A stretch of 61,888 nucleotides of DNA from an uncultured Clostridia bacterium (GCA_945876285.1 CAMCNO010000015.1:1-61888), one strand, 5' to 3'; numbered from the stretch's first letter, positions 44,742 to 54,000 are shown. Made by a program: numbers and translations. Notes: generated by a model not told the origin, from the letters alone.

Positions 44742-45653
44742 TTACAGCAGAACCGACACCACCGGGATGGTGATGATGGATATCAGGGTCGTCAAAAACG
44801 TGATCTGTGCCATGCACTCTGTATCGCCGCCGTATTCCATGCTCAGCATGGAGCCGTTCACCGCCGCAGGCATAGCCATCAGGATGACGGCGACCCCCGC
44901 CACCACGGGCGGCTCCACGTGCATCCACCCCAGCACCGCCCACAGCAATGCAGGCAGGCCCAGCAGGCGCAGCGCCGTCAGCGCCCACAGCCGGGGCGAC
45001 GCAAATACCCGCCCGATCGGCAGGCCCGCCAGCAGAGAACCCACCACCAGCAGGGACAGCGGGATGGTAATACTTCCCACGAATTCCACGCACTCTCCCA
45101 CGATCGCCGGCAGGGAGACATGTCCCAGTACTACCACCAGGGCGGCCAGAGAGGCCAGGATGCAGGGAGAGATCAGCTGCTGCCAGCGGAATTTGGCCCG
45201 TCCGGCCAGCATCAGCGGCCCCAGAGAAAACGACAGCAGATTAAACGGCAGTGCCAGGATCACGGCATAAAACAGCGCTTCCGGGCCGAAGATGGCCACT
45301 GTCACCGGGTAGCCGATGAAGCCTACGTTGGGAAACATGGCGGTGTAGCGCCACACGCCCTTCTGCTTGTCTGTGCCGCCCAGCAGCCGGGGCGCAACAG
45401 CAGCCACCAGCAGTTCTATTCCGTAGAACACCACCGCCACTTTCAAAACAGCCAGGATCTCCGCCGCGCCGGGCAGCGTGTCTCCGGTGGCCACAGACGC
45501 CACGATCAGGCAGGGCATGGTAATATTCAAAATGATCTTGGATAATCTCTGATCGGTCTCCCCGCCCAGGTAGCCCAGCCGGCGTGCCAGATAGCCCATG
45601 GCTATGCCGAACAGGATGACCAGCATTTCTTTCAGTACAGCAAAAAAACTCAC
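44742..45653 (-). CDS. AEC-family (auxin efflux carrier-like) transporter
   Basis: 303 residues, about ten membrane helices in two repeats. The LLGGTDKQKGVWRYTAMFPNVGFIGYPV stretch with the unwound N-P-rich helix, and GSITIPLSLLVVGSLLAG, are typical of the AEC family, which exports or imports small organic acids. Substrate unknown. GTG start at 45653 with GGGAG 4 nt upstream. Lies between the CPBP protease and mutL in the block. Confidence 0.9.
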   Translation of the reverse strand: MSFFAVLKEMLVILFGIAMGYLARRLGYLGGETDQRLSKIILNITMPCLIVASVATGDTLPGAAEILAVLKVAVVFYGIELLVAAVAPRLLGGTDKQKGVWRYTAMFPNVGFIGYPVTVAIFGPEALFYAVILALPFNLLSFSLGPLMLAGRAKFRWQQLISPCILASLAALVVVLGHVSLPAIVGECVEFVGSITIPLSLLVVGSLLAGLPIGRVFASPRLWALTALRLLGLPALLWAVLGWMHVEPPVVAGVAVILMAMPAAVNGSMLSMEYGGDTECMAQITFLTTLISIITIPVVSVLL

Positions 45654-45683
45654 GAAGCTCCCACTTTCCTGTCCCTTTGAATT

Positions 45684-46391
45684 TTACAGTATCGTCCACA
45701 CGCTCAGGGCGTTGGCCGCGGCGTGGAGGGCGATGGAGGCCCACAGCGTCCCGCTGTGTTCATAGGCCCAGGCCAGTACCAGGCCCGGCACCAGATATTG
45801 GATCATCAGCAAAAAGTAGGTGATGTCATGGTTCACCACAGCAAACTGCCACACATGGAGCAGTGCGAACAGCAGGCAGCTCACCGCGTAGGCCAGGATC
45901 CGGCTCTTGCCTTTCAGATTCCCGAACACCAGTCCCCGGAACAGCACTTCCTCCACGAAGGGCGCCAGGAAAATGACGATGAGCAGCGTCATGTGGGGCG
46001 CGTCGTTAACTTGGGCGGAAATGGTGGTGTCGTTGAGGTTGGTGTGGTTGGTGAACACCAGGTTCGTCAGCCGGTACACCAGCTCATTCAGGCCGTAAAG
46101 CCCCACCAACCCCACCGCCAGGCTCTTGCAGGCCAGACCCAGGTTGTCCACCAAATGCTGGGAGGTCCGGGCCAGGAAGCCGTGGAAGATGATGACGGTC
46201 ACGGCGAACAGGATGTAGTAGTACAGCATGTTCCGCATGGCGCTGGAAATGGTCGTGTCCAGCAGCCGCTGCGCCAAGTCGAACAGCGGCGTGGTGACAA
46301 AGGGCAGCACCAGCAGGTAGATGACGAAGAACACCACGCCCGCAATTTGTTCCCCGTAAGTCATATAAGTCGTTGCTTTGCGTTTTGCCAT
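45684..46391 (-). CDS. CPBP-family intramembrane metalloprotease
   Basis: 235 residues, about seven membrane helices. The CAAX-protease (Abi) motifs are FVEEVLFRGLVFG (EExxxR, about 151), FALLHVWQF (second metal His) and ALHAAAN. Members cleave prenylated or peptide substrates in the membrane; the function here is unknown. AGGAGG precedes ATG 46391. Located between mutS and the AEC transporter. Confidence 0.92.
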   Translation of the reverse strand: MAKRKATTYMTYGEQIAGVVFFVIYLLVLPFVTTPLFDLAQRLLDTTISSAMRNMLYYYILFAVTVIIFHGFLARTSQHLVDNLGLACKSLAVGLVGLYGLNELVYRLTNLVFTNHTNLNDTTISAQVNDAPHMTLLIVIFLAPFVEEVLFRGLVFGNLKGKSRILAYAVSCLLFALLHVWQFAVVNHDITYFLLMIQYLVPGLVLAWAYEHSGTLWASIALHAAANALSVWTIL

Positions 46392-46457
46392 AGTGACCTC
46401 CTGCAATACACACCCCTGACGCGCAGGGAAATGCGTCCCCCGCCGCAAGGCAGCGTA

Positions 46458-49061
46458 TTACTTCAATTTCTGCTTCAGCTCATAAAGCAAGCTCATAGCT
46501 TCAATAGGCGTCAGCGTGTCCGGCTGACAGCGGCGCAGGGCGTCCAGAACCTCGCCCTCGCCGATGGCATCCAGGGATACCTGGTCCGCTTCCTTCCGCG
46601 CCGCCACGTACTGGACGCCGTTTTCCGCCTCCAGCTCCGCCAGCACCGCCTTAGCCCGCTGGACCACCTTGTCCGGCAGTCCCGCCAGCTTGGCGACCTC
46701 AATGCCATAGCTCCGGTCCGCCCCGCCGGGGACGATCTTCCGCAGGAAGATAATATCCTCCCCCCGGGCTTTCACCGCGATGGAGTAATTCACCGTGCCG
46801 GGGAGGGTGTTCTCCAGCTCCGTCAGCTCGTGGTAATGGGTGGCGAATAGCGTCTTGGCGCCCAGGGTCTTTTTGTCGGCGCAGTATTCCAGCACTGCCC
46901 GGGCGATGGACATGCCGTCGAACGTGGACGTGCCCCGGCCGATCTCATCTAAAATCAGCAGGGAGTTCTTCGTGGCGTGGTGCAGGATGTCGGACACCTC
47001 CGTCATCTCCACCATGAAGGTGGACTGTCCGGCGGACAGGTCATCGGACGCGCCGATGCGGGTGAAAATGCGGTCCACCACGCCGATGTGGGCGTATTTC
47101 GCCGGAACGAAGGAGCCCATCTGGGCCATCAGCACAATAAGCGCCACCTGGCGCATGTAGGTGGATTTGCCCGCCATGTTGGGGCCGGTGATGATGGCCA
47201 CCCGGCCCTCCTTCTCCCCCATGAACGTGTCGTTGGGGACGAACAGGCTGTCCTTCAGCACCCGCTCCACCACCGGGTGGCGGCCCTCGTTGATTTCAAT
47301 GACGCCGGACTCGTCCACGTCGGGGCGGCAGTAGTTGTTCCGCACCGCCACGGCGGCAAAGGACGCCAGGGCGTCAGCCTCCGCCACAGCGGCAGCGGTC
47401 TTCTGGATACGGGGCGCGGCGGCGGAAATTTCCTCCCGCAGGGCCGTGAACAGCTCGTATTCCAGCGCCACCACCCGCTCGGAGGCAGTCAAAATCTCAT
47501 GCTCCAGGTCTTTCAGCTCCTGGGTGATGTACCGCTCGCCGTTCACCAGGGTCTGCTTGCGGATGTACGTCTCCGGCACCTGGTCTTTAAAGGAGTTGGA
47601 CACCTCGATGTAGTACCCGAACACCTTGTTGTAGCCGATTTTCAGCGTGCGGATGCCGGTGGCCTCCTTCTCCTGCGCCTCCATCTCCGCGATGACGCTC
47701 TTGCCGCCTTTCAGGATGTGCCGCAGGCGGTCCACTTCCTCGTTGAAGCCGTCCCGGATGAAGCCGCCCTCCCGGACGGAGAACGGCGGCTCGTCGCAGA
47801 TGGTGTCCGCGATGCGCCCGCCAATATCGTCTAGGATATCCAGCTCCGCCGTCAGCTCACTGAGGCGGCGGTCATTCAGCGCCGAGAGCTGTTCTCTGAC
47901 GGCAGGCAGTTTTTCAATGGCCGCCCGGAGGGACGCCATGTCCCGTCCGCCCGCCGTGCCGTAGACGATGCGGCCGATGAGCCGCTCCATATCGCCAAGG
48001 CCCGTCATGGCGGCGATGAGCTCTTCCCGGACGATGGTATTGTCCACCAGCGCCGCCACCGCGGAATTGCGCTTGCAGATGGCGGTAACGGACAGCAGAG
48101 GCCGCTCCAGCCAACTCCGCAGGCACCGGGCGCCCATGGGGGTTTTCGTCTTGTCCAGCACCCACAGCAGGCTCCCCTTCTTCTCCTTGCCCCGGAGGGT
48201 CTCCGTCAGCTCCAGATTCCGCCGGGCCGTCAGGTCCAGCTCCATGAACCGGCCCTGCTCGTAGTAATCCAAATCGTTGATGTGGGAGAGGTCGGTCTTT
48301 TGGGTCTCATAAAGGTAATTCAGCAGGCCGCCCAGGGCCATGGCCGCCGCCGGATTCCCGGCGGGCAGGCGTTTCTGGGCCTCCTCGCCGAACTGTTTGC
48401 GGATATTCTTCTCCGCTTCGTTCAGCAGGAACCGCCGCTCGCCGCCGTTTTCCACCCGGCAGGAGAATTTCTCCCGCAGGGTGTCCACCAGGGCGCGCTC
48501 GGCGTAAGCGCCGTCGTTCAGAATGGCCTCCGCCGGGGAAAAACGCCCCAGCTCGTTGACGACGTGCTCCACCCGGTCTTTGCCGGAAAAGGCCGTCAGG
48601 TGAGCCTTGCCGGTGGTGATGTCGCAAAACGCCACGCCGGCACAGCGGGAATCCATATAAATGCCGCAGAGGAAATTGCTGGACTTATCATCCAGGCAGG
48701 CGGCGTCGATGACCGTGCCGGGGGTAACCACCCGAATAATATCCCGCTTCACCAGCCCCTTGGCGGTGGCGGGGTCCTCCATTTGCTCGCAGATGGCGAC
48801 CTTATAGCCCTTGGCGATGAGCCGGGCGATGTAAGACTCGCTGGCGTGGTAGGGGATGCCGCACATGGGCACCTTCTCCTCCGGCGCCTTCTTGGGGTCC
48901 TTGTCCCGGGAGGTCAGGGTCAAATCCAGCTCCTTGGACGCCAGCCTGGCATCGTCGGCGAACATCTCATAGAAGTCGCCCAGCCGGAAAAACAGGATGG
49001 AATCCGGGTTGTCCTTCTTGATCTCCAGGTATTGCTTCATCATGGGGGTCAATTCCGCCAT
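46458..49061 (-). CDS. mutS: DNA mismatch repair protein MutS
   Basis: 867 residues. Mismatch-reading Phe-x-Glu is in LGDFYEMF (about 31); the ATPase has ITGPNMAGKSTYMRQ (Walker A, about 617), DEIGRGTSTFDG (Walker B) and ATHYHELTEL. Recognises mispairs and recruits MutL. The ribosome binding site is weak (GACGGTGAC). It lies directly after the MBL hydrolase gene in the block. Confidence 0.97.
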   Translation of the reverse strand: MAELTPMMKQYLEIKKDNPDSILFFRLGDFYEMFADDARLASKELDLTLTSRDKDPKKAPEEKVPMCGIPYHASESYIARLIAKGYKVAICEQMEDPATAKGLVKRDIIRVVTPGTVIDAACLDDKSSNFLCGIYMDSRCAGVAFCDITTGKAHLTAFSGKDRVEHVVNELGRFSPAEAILNDGAYAERALVDTLREKFSCRVENGGERRFLLNEAEKNIRKQFGEEAQKRLPAGNPAAAMALGGLLNYLYETQKTDLSHINDLDYYEQGRFMELDLTARRNLELTETLRGKEKKGSLLWVLDKTKTPMGARCLRSWLERPLLSVTAICKRNSAVAALVDNTIVREELIAAMTGLGDMERLIGRIVYGTAGGRDMASLRAAIEKLPAVREQLSALNDRRLSELTAELDILDDIGGRIADTICDEPPFSVREGGFIRDGFNEEVDRLRHILKGGKSVIAEMEAQEKEATGIRTLKIGYNKVFGYYIEVSNSFKDQVPETYIRKQTLVNGERYITQELKDLEHEILTASERVVALEYELFTALREEISAAAPRIQKTAAAVAEADALASFAAVAVRNNYCRPDVDESGVIEINEGRHPVVERVLKDSLFVPNDTFMGEKEGRVAIITGPNMAGKSTYMRQVALIVLMAQMGSFVPAKYAHIGVVDRIFTRIGASDDLSAGQSTFMVEMTEVSDILHHATKNSLLILDEIGRGTSTFDGMSIARAVLEYCADKKTLGAKTLFATHYHELTELENTLPGTVNYSIAVKARGEDIIFLRKIVPGGADRSYGIEVAKLAGLPDKVVQRAKAVLAELEAENGVQYVAARKEADQVSLDAIGEGEVLDALRRCQPDTLTPIEAMSLLYELKQKLK

Positions 49062-49081
49062 GTGGTGTCACCGTCTTTCTC

Positions 49082-49909
49082 TCAAATCTCCACGATACCG
49101 CCGCCGGTCATGTGCCGCAGGCGGTCCCCCAGAATGGCATGAAGTCGCTCGTATGCGTACTCCCCGGTGCAGTGGCCGGTGTAGTACACCGTCTCCCCCT
49201 CCAGCAGGGCTTTGGCAGTATCGTCGATCAGCTTGGCGCTCTTTGGGTCCGCCGGGTCCAGCTCAAAGAAGTGGAAGCCGCCGAACACCGCGTCCGGCAG
49301 GCGGCCCAGCCGCTCTTTGGCTCCCGCCAGGATGTTGACGATACCCCGGTGAGCGCAGCCCGCGAACAGCACGGACTTGCCCCAGGCCGTCACCAGCAGG
49401 TTCTGCTCATGGGTGAAGGGGTCGGACCGCAGGCCGTCCGGCGTCTCCACTTGGAGCTTGGCGCTGGCCGCCAGAGCGGGGAACACCTCCGGCTCGTCGG
49501 AAAACAGGGTCAGCTCGTCGTCCAGCTTCACAAAGTCCGCCGTGGGGATGACCCGGCTCTCCAGTTCCCACAGCTCCGGGTCCAGGCCGATGTAGCGAGG
49601 CTCCCGGCCCTCCTCCAGAGCATAGAAGTTGCCAAAGGCGTCGGTGTGGATGAGGATGTCCGCCCGGCTGTTGACCTCGCTGAAGGCCCGCAGGCCGCCG
49701 CCGTGGTCATAATGGCCGTGGGACAGCACCGCGATATCCACCGCGCTCAAATCCACGCCCAGCTTTTGAGCGTTCCCGATGAACCGCTCATCCGGGCCCA
49801 TGTCAAACAAAATCTTATGCCTGGGGGTCTCGATGTACAGGCTCAGCCCGTGGGCGGCGCACAGCCCCGTGTCACAGGCGGTGTTTTCCAGCAGGGTAAT
49901 GATTTTCAT
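49082..49909 (-). CDS. MBL-fold metallohydrolase
   Basis: 275 residues. The Zn site is SHGHYDHGGGL (HxHxDH, about 72-82), with further ligands in FAGCAHRGIVN and TGHCTGEYAY. Resembles the dihydropterin-ribofuranosyl-aminobenzene phosphate synthase (MptD-like) branch of beta-lactamase-fold proteins. Substrate unknown. GAGGAG precedes ATG 49909. Second gene of the block. Confidence 0.9.
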   Translation of the reverse strand: MKIITLLENTACDTGLCAAHGLSLYIETPRHKILFDMGPDERFIGNAQKLGVDLSAVDIAVLSHGHYDHGGGLRAFSEVNSRADILIHTDAFGNFYALEEGREPRYIGLDPELWELESRVIPTADFVKLDDELTLFSDEPEVFPALAASAKLQVETPDGLRSDPFTHEQNLLVTAWGKSVLFAGCAHRGIVNILAGAKERLGRLPDAVFGGFHFFELDPADPKSAKLIDDTAKALLEGETVYYTGHCTGEYAYERLHAILGDRLRHMTGGGIVEI

Positions 49910-49956
49910 GGAGTCCTCCTCTTGCCGCGGCATCCATCCGCCGCCCTATTGTTCTC

Positions 49957-51369
49957 TCAGACCACTTCACCGTACAGCGCCCAGGTGTTGCTGTCGGTGA
50001 CCTTCACGTCGACAAACTGCCCAATGAGGCTCTCGTCCCCCTTGAGCCGCACCAGCCGGTTGCCCTCGGTGCGGGACGCCAGGGGGAAGTGCTCGTCGTC
50101 GCTCTTTCCGTCCACCAGCACCCGGACAGTCTTGCCCACATACGCCGCGTGGAGGGCGGCGGACTGGCCGTTCTGCACCTCCAGCAGCTTGTCGAACCAC
50201 TTCTGCTTCTCCTCCCGGCTGGCCGGGTCCGGCATTTCCGCCGCTTTCGTGCCGGGTCGGGGAGAGTAAATGAACGTGAACAGGGCGTCAAAGCCCACTT
50301 CCTGCACCAGGGACACGGTGTCCATGGCCTCCGCCTCGGTCTCGCCGGGGAAGCCGATGATGACGTCGGAGGTCAGCACCAGCCCCGGCATGACGCTCTT
50401 GGCATAGTTGATCAGCTCCAGGTACTGTGCCCGGGTGTACCGCCGGTTCATTTCCTTCAGCACCCGGTCATTGCCGGACTGGAAGGGCAGGTGGAGCTGC
50501 CTGGCGACATGCTTGCTGGCCGCCATGGTGTCGAACAGCTTTTTCGTGGCGTCCTTGGGATGGCTGGACATAAAGCGAATCAGGTACTCGCCGGGGATCT
50601 TGTCAATGTCCGCCAGCAGATCCGCGAAGTCATAGCCCAGGTCCAGGTCGTTGCCGTAGGAGTTGACGTTCTGGCCCAGCAGGGTGATGTCCTTGTATCC
50701 GGCTTCCACCAGCTCCCGCACTTCCTGCAGCACGCACTGGGGGTCCCGGCTCCGCTCCCGGCCCCGGACGTAGGGCACGATGCAGTAGGAGCAGAAGTTG
50801 TTGCAGCCGTACATGATGGAGACCCAGGCCTTCACGCCCTTCTCCCGCACCACGGGGATACCCTCGGCGATGGTGCCGTGCTCGTCGTCCACGGAGAACA
50901 CCCGCTTGCGGCTCTCATAGACCTGCCACAAAAGCTCCGGGAACTTCCACAGGGCGTGGGGCCCGAACACCAGATTCACCAGCGGATAGGATTTTTTGAT
51001 GCGCTCCGACACCCGCTCCTCCTGGGCCATGCAGCCGCACAGGGCAATGACCATCTCCGGGTTTTCCTTTTTGGCGTGGGTCAGGGCGCCCAGGTTTCCG
51101 AACACCCGGTCCTCGGCGTGCTCCCGGACGGCGCAGGTATTCAGGATGACCAAGTCCGCTTCGGCGGGCTTGTCCGTAAAGGTAAAGCCGCACGCGGCCA
51201 GCATCCCCATCAGCTTCTGGCCGTCGGCCACATTCTGCTGGCACCCGAAGGTGTCCACGCAGGCCACAGGATGGGCCTGGCGGCTCTCAAACATCCCCTT
51301 GATCTTATTTTCAAACTCCCGCTGGCGGTCCAGCTCCACCGGGGATACCAATACTTCCTTGCGTTCCAA
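49957..51369 (-). CDS. miaB: tRNA-2-methylthio-N6-dimethylallyladenosine synthase
   Basis: 470-residue radical-SAM methylthiotransferase. N-terminal cluster cysteines are in TFGCQQN, NTCAVRE and LCGCM; the radical-SAM motif is CNNFCSYC (about 178-185); a C-terminal TRAM domain ends the protein. Converts i6A37 (product of MiaA) to ms2i6A37. TTG start at 51369 with GGAGG 8 nt upstream. It opens the 14-gene block. Confidence 0.96.
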   Translation of the reverse strand: MERKEVLVSPVELDRQREFENKIKGMFESRQAHPVACVDTFGCQQNVADGQKLMGMLAACGFTFTDKPAEADLVILNTCAVREHAEDRVFGNLGALTHAKKENPEMVIALCGCMAQEERVSERIKKSYPLVNLVFGPHALWKFPELLWQVYESRKRVFSVDDEHGTIAEGIPVVREKGVKAWVSIMYGCNNFCSYCIVPYVRGRERSRDPQCVLQEVRELVEAGYKDITLLGQNVNSYGNDLDLGYDFADLLADIDKIPGEYLIRFMSSHPKDATKKLFDTMAASKHVARQLHLPFQSGNDRVLKEMNRRYTRAQYLELINYAKSVMPGLVLTSDVIIGFPGETEAEAMDTVSLVQEVGFDALFTFIYSPRPGTKAAEMPDPASREEKQKWFDKLLEVQNGQSAALHAAYVGKTVRVLVDGKSDDEHFPLASRTEGNRLVRLKGDESLIGQFVDVKVTDSNTWALYGEVV

Positions 51370-51386
51370 ATTCGTTCCTCCAAAAT

Positions 51387-51434
51387 GATATACTTTAACT
51401 GATATAGTATATCATGAAGCCCCCGAGAAAACAA
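51387..51434 (-). promoter_or_regulatory. Promoter of the miaB-mutS-mutL block with palindrome
   Basis: Minus-strand TTGTTT (51434-51429), 17 nt, TATACT (51411-51406). An inverted repeat GATATACT-n11-AGTATATC (51387-51413) overlaps the -10 and start site and could bind a regulator. Confidence 0.65.
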
Positions 51435-51475
51435 CCGGAAACTCCCCCCTCCTTCGACTTTTTGCGACTCCGGTA

Positions 51476-51503
51476 TTGCCTTTTTTCGCCATCGGTGTAT
51501 GAT
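51476..51503 (+). promoter_or_regulatory. Promoter of EamA-like gene
   Basis: TTGCCT (51476-51481), 16 nt, TATGAT (51498-51503). Confidence 0.6.
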
Positions 51504-51535
51504 GGAAGCAGCATGAAATAAAGGAGCGTTTTGTT

Positions 51536-51949
51536 ATGTGGTTCATTCTGGCACTGCTGTCCGCCATCTTCGCGGCGCTGACCTCCATTCTGGCCAAGGT
51601 AGGCATTGAGGGCGTCAATTCCAACCTGGCCACCGCCATCCGCACCGCTGTTGTCCTCCTGATGTCCTGGGGCATGGTGTTTTTGACCAACGCCCAGGGC
51701 GGCATCTCCTCCATCAGCCAGAAGAGCTGGCTGTTCCTGATCCTGTCGGGTCTCGCCACCGGCGCCTCCTGGCTGTGCTACTACAAGGCTATCCAGATCG
51801 GCGAGGTATCCAAGGTCGTCCCCATCGACAAGCTCAGCGTCGTGATCACGCTGGCGCTGGCGTTCCTCTTCCTCCACGAAAAATTTACCGCAAAGTCCGC
51901 CATCGGCTCCCTTCTGCTGCTGGCGGGCACGCTGGTCATGGTGCTGTGA
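51536..51949 (+). CDS. Half-size EamA/DMT-family membrane protein
   Basis: 137 residues, about five membrane segments: a single EamA repeat (LALLSAIFAALTSILAKVGI ... LDKLSVVITLALAFLFLHEKFTAKSAIGSLLLLAGTLVMVL). Single-repeat members probably dimerise antiparallel like small multidrug exporters. Substrate unknown. AAGGAG precedes the ATG. Monocistronic, divergent from miaB. Confidence 0.88.
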   Translation: MWFILALLSAIFAALTSILAKVGIEGVNSNLATAIRTAVVLLMSWGMVFLTNAQGGISSISQKSWLFLILSGLATGASWLCYYKAIQIGEVSKVVPIDKLSVVITLALAFLFLHEKFTAKSAIGSLLLLAGTLVMVL

Positions 51950-51965
51950 CCTGTTCCGTGTAAGC

Positions 51966-51999
51966 CAAGACCCCCGCTGCAAACGCAGCGGGGGTCTTG
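51966..51999 (+). terminator. Terminator after EamA-like gene
   Basis: 15-bp perfect stem CAAGACCCCCGCTGC / GCAGCGGGGGTCTTG with AAAC loop; no long T run. Confidence 0.8.
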
Positions 52000-52067
52000 T
52001 ACAGAAGCAGGCTGCTTGCCCGCCAGAATGAGGAGGTTCAGGCCGGCGGCAGCCGACCTTCTGCACC

Positions 52068-52289
52068 TTAGGCCATTTTGTTTACCAGCTTGCTGAAGCT
52101 GTGGGGATTCACGTTATCCTCCGCCACAACGGAGGCCCGCTTGCCCACCAGGCTCAGAATACCCAGCAGGGACCGGGCGTCCAGCATCACGGTGTCGGTG
52201 CTCAGCCAGACCTCGTAGGGCGCCTCGCTGGCCAGCTCGCTGATCTTCATGGCCTGGTCTTTCGTCTTAATATCAATCACTTTCGTCAT
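52068..52289 (-). CDS. HPr-like protein lacking the phosphorylatable His
   Basis: 73 residues with the HPr fold. DARSLLGILSLV (about 38-49) matches the Ser46 region of HPr (KSIMGVMSL). The active-site loop GIHARP is absent; the aligned region reads TKDQAMKISE, so it cannot take part in PTS phosphotransfer at His15. Loss of His15 with retention of the Ser46 site is the state of B. subtilis Crh, a CcpA co-regulator; whether this protein plays that part is inference. AAGGAATG lies upstream of the ATG. Single gene. Confidence 0.82.
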   Translation of the reverse strand: MTKVIDIKTKDQAMKISELASEAPYEVWLSTDTVMLDARSLLGILSLVGKRASVVAEDNVNPHSFSKLVNKMA

Positions 52290-52349
52290 AGTTATTCATT
52301 CCTTCTTGTCTTGCAGAGTTTGCTTCCGCCGTTCCCAGCGGACGGCATC

Positions 52350-52378
52350 ATCTTAGCAGGCTATTTCCAGAACTTCAA
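52350..52378 (-). promoter_or_regulatory. Promoter of HPr-like gene
   Basis: Minus-strand TTGAAG (52378-52373), 17 nt, TAAGAT (52355-52350). The rest of the 235-bp gap holds the rluD terminator and no gene. Confidence 0.5.
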
Positions 52379-52491
52379 CTGCAATTTTATTCAGATTTGT
52401 GTTAAGTAATCGTTTACTTTTTGTGCAGAATTCATTTTTCTATCTAAATCCTGCTCCGTACTTTCTGAATACCGTCCTCTCCGCGCATCGC

Positions 52492-52518
52492 AAAACCCCG
52501 CCGCAAAAGCGGCGGGGT
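52492..52518 (-). terminator. Terminator of lspA-rluD
   Basis: 10-bp stem ACCCCGCCGC / GCGGCGGGGT with AAAA loop; TTTTG follows on the minus strand. Confidence 0.88.
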
Positions 52519-52524
52519 CGTGTT

Positions 52525-53442
52525 TTATCCCCGTTTTCTCAGTTTTTCAAGCTGTGCCTGAAACTCCTCCGGCAGAGCGCAGCACAGCTCCACGGCCTCC
52601 CCCGTCCGGGGATGGAGGAACCGCAGCCCCACGGCGTGGAGGCACTGCCCCTGAAGCCCCGAGACCGGCTTTTTGGCTCCGTACACCGTATCTCCCAGAA
52701 TGGGGTGACCGATATGGGCCATGTGCACCCGAATTTGGTGGGTCCGCCCGGTCTCCAGCCGGCACTCCACATAGTTGAAGCCCTGGAACCGCTCCAGCAC
52801 CCGCCAGTGGGTGACGGCGGGACGGCCATTCGCCACCACCGCCATCTTTTTCCGGTCCACGGGATGCCGCCCGATGGGGGCGTCCACGGTGCCATCGTCC
52901 TCCCGCAGGTTTCCCACCACGATGCAGTGATAGATGCGAGCCAGGGTGTGGTCGTGCAATTGCGCTGCCAGCTTCTGGTGCGCAAAATCGTTTTTGGCCG
53001 CGATGATGAGCCCGGAAGTATCCCGGTCGATGCGGTGGACGATGCCGGGTCGCAGCTCCCCGCCGATACCGGACAGGCTGTCCCCGCAGTGATACAGCAG
53101 GGCATTTACCAGCGTCCCATCGGGGTGGCCGGGGGCCGGATGGACGACTAACCCCTTGGGCTTGTTTACCACGATGACGTCGCTGTCCTCGTACACCACG
53201 TCCAGCGGAATATCCTGAGGCACTACATCCACCGGCTCCGGCTCGGGCAGGTCCACCTCCAGCGTCTCCGCCCCAGTCAGCTTGTAGTTTTTCGCCAGGG
53301 CTTTCCCGCCGCAGGTCACCCGGCCCTCCTCCAACAGCCGCGCCGCGGCGGAGCGGGTCATATCCTCGAGATTCGCCGCCAGCCAGGCGTCCACCCGCCG
53401 TCCCGCGTCCTCCTTATTCGGTTGGAGCGTCAGAATCTCCAT
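52525..53442 (-). CDS. rluD: RluD-family 23S rRNA pseudouridine synthase
   Basis: 305 residues. An S4 RNA-binding domain (RRVDAWLAANL ... LLEEGRVTCGGK) is followed by the RluA-type catalytic domain with HRIDRDTSGLIIAAK (catalytic Asp) and GRTHQIRVHMAHIGHPILGD. Makes pseudouridines in large-subunit rRNA. ATG 53442 has AAGGGAG upstream and overlaps the lspA end by 29 nt; the coupling lspA-rluD is common in Firmicutes. Confidence 0.94.
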   Translation of the reverse strand: MEILTLQPNKEDAGRRVDAWLAANLEDMTRSAAARLLEEGRVTCGGKALAKNYKLTGAETLEVDLPEPEPVDVVPQDIPLDVVYEDSDVIVVNKPKGLVVHPAPGHPDGTLVNALLYHCGDSLSGIGGELRPGIVHRIDRDTSGLIIAAKNDFAHQKLAAQLHDHTLARIYHCIVVGNLREDDGTVDAPIGRHPVDRKKMAVVANGRPAVTHWRVLERFQGFNYVECRLETGRTHQIRVHMAHIGHPILGDTVYGAKKPVSGLQGQCLHAVGLRFLHPRTGEAVELCCALPEEFQAQLEKLRKRG

Positions 53443-53914
53443 TGCTGACTCCCTTTTTGTCGTATTTTTCATAGAGCCACAGATACCAAATAGCCCCCAT
53501 GATGCAGCCGCAGACGATACAGCAGTCGGCGATGTTGAACACCGGGTAATTCATAAACTGGAAGTCCAGCATATCCACCACATACCCCAGCCGCACCCGG
53601 TCGATGATGTTCCCCAGCCCGCCGGAGATAACAAGGACCCCGGCGGCCACGCCGAAGGGATGCCGCACAATACGCCGCGCCAGCGCCGCGGCCACCGCCG
53701 CCACGATGCAGCAGGTGACGGCCACCAGCAGCCACCGCATCCCGGAAAAGCTGGACCAGGCGGCACCGTAGTTGTGGACAGTGCGCAGCTGCATGAAGCC
53801 CGGCAGGAACGGCATCGTCTCTCCCAGGGGCAGGTTCACGGTGATCCAGTGCTTGAACCACTGGTCCAGCCCCAGCAGCCCCAGCCCCAGGACACCAAAA
53901 ACAGCGTATAACAT
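53414..53914 (-). CDS. lspA: Lipoprotein signal peptidase (signal peptidase II)
   Basis: 166 residues, four membrane helices. The catalytic aspartates are in GGLGNIIDRVRLGYVVDML (about 98-116) and NYPVFNIADC (about 122-131). Cleaves lipidated prolipoproteins such as the small lipoprotein near 4.7 kb. AAGGAG precedes the ATG. Confidence 0.96.
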   Translation of the reverse strand: MLYAVFGVLGLGLLGLDQWFKHWITVNLPLGETMPFLPGFMQLRTVHNYGAAWSSFSGMRWLLVAVTCCIVAAVAAALARRIVRHPFGVAAGVLVISGGLGNIIDRVRLGYVVDMLDFQFMNYPVFNIADCCIVCGCIMGAIWYLWLYEKYDKKGVSNGDSDAPTE

Positions 53915-54000
53915 GAAAAGTCTCCTTTATATACCGCAAATTGCATGATGTAGGTAGTTTACACGCTTTCCCGGAGAAATGCAACCACGGCAAGCGTCAT

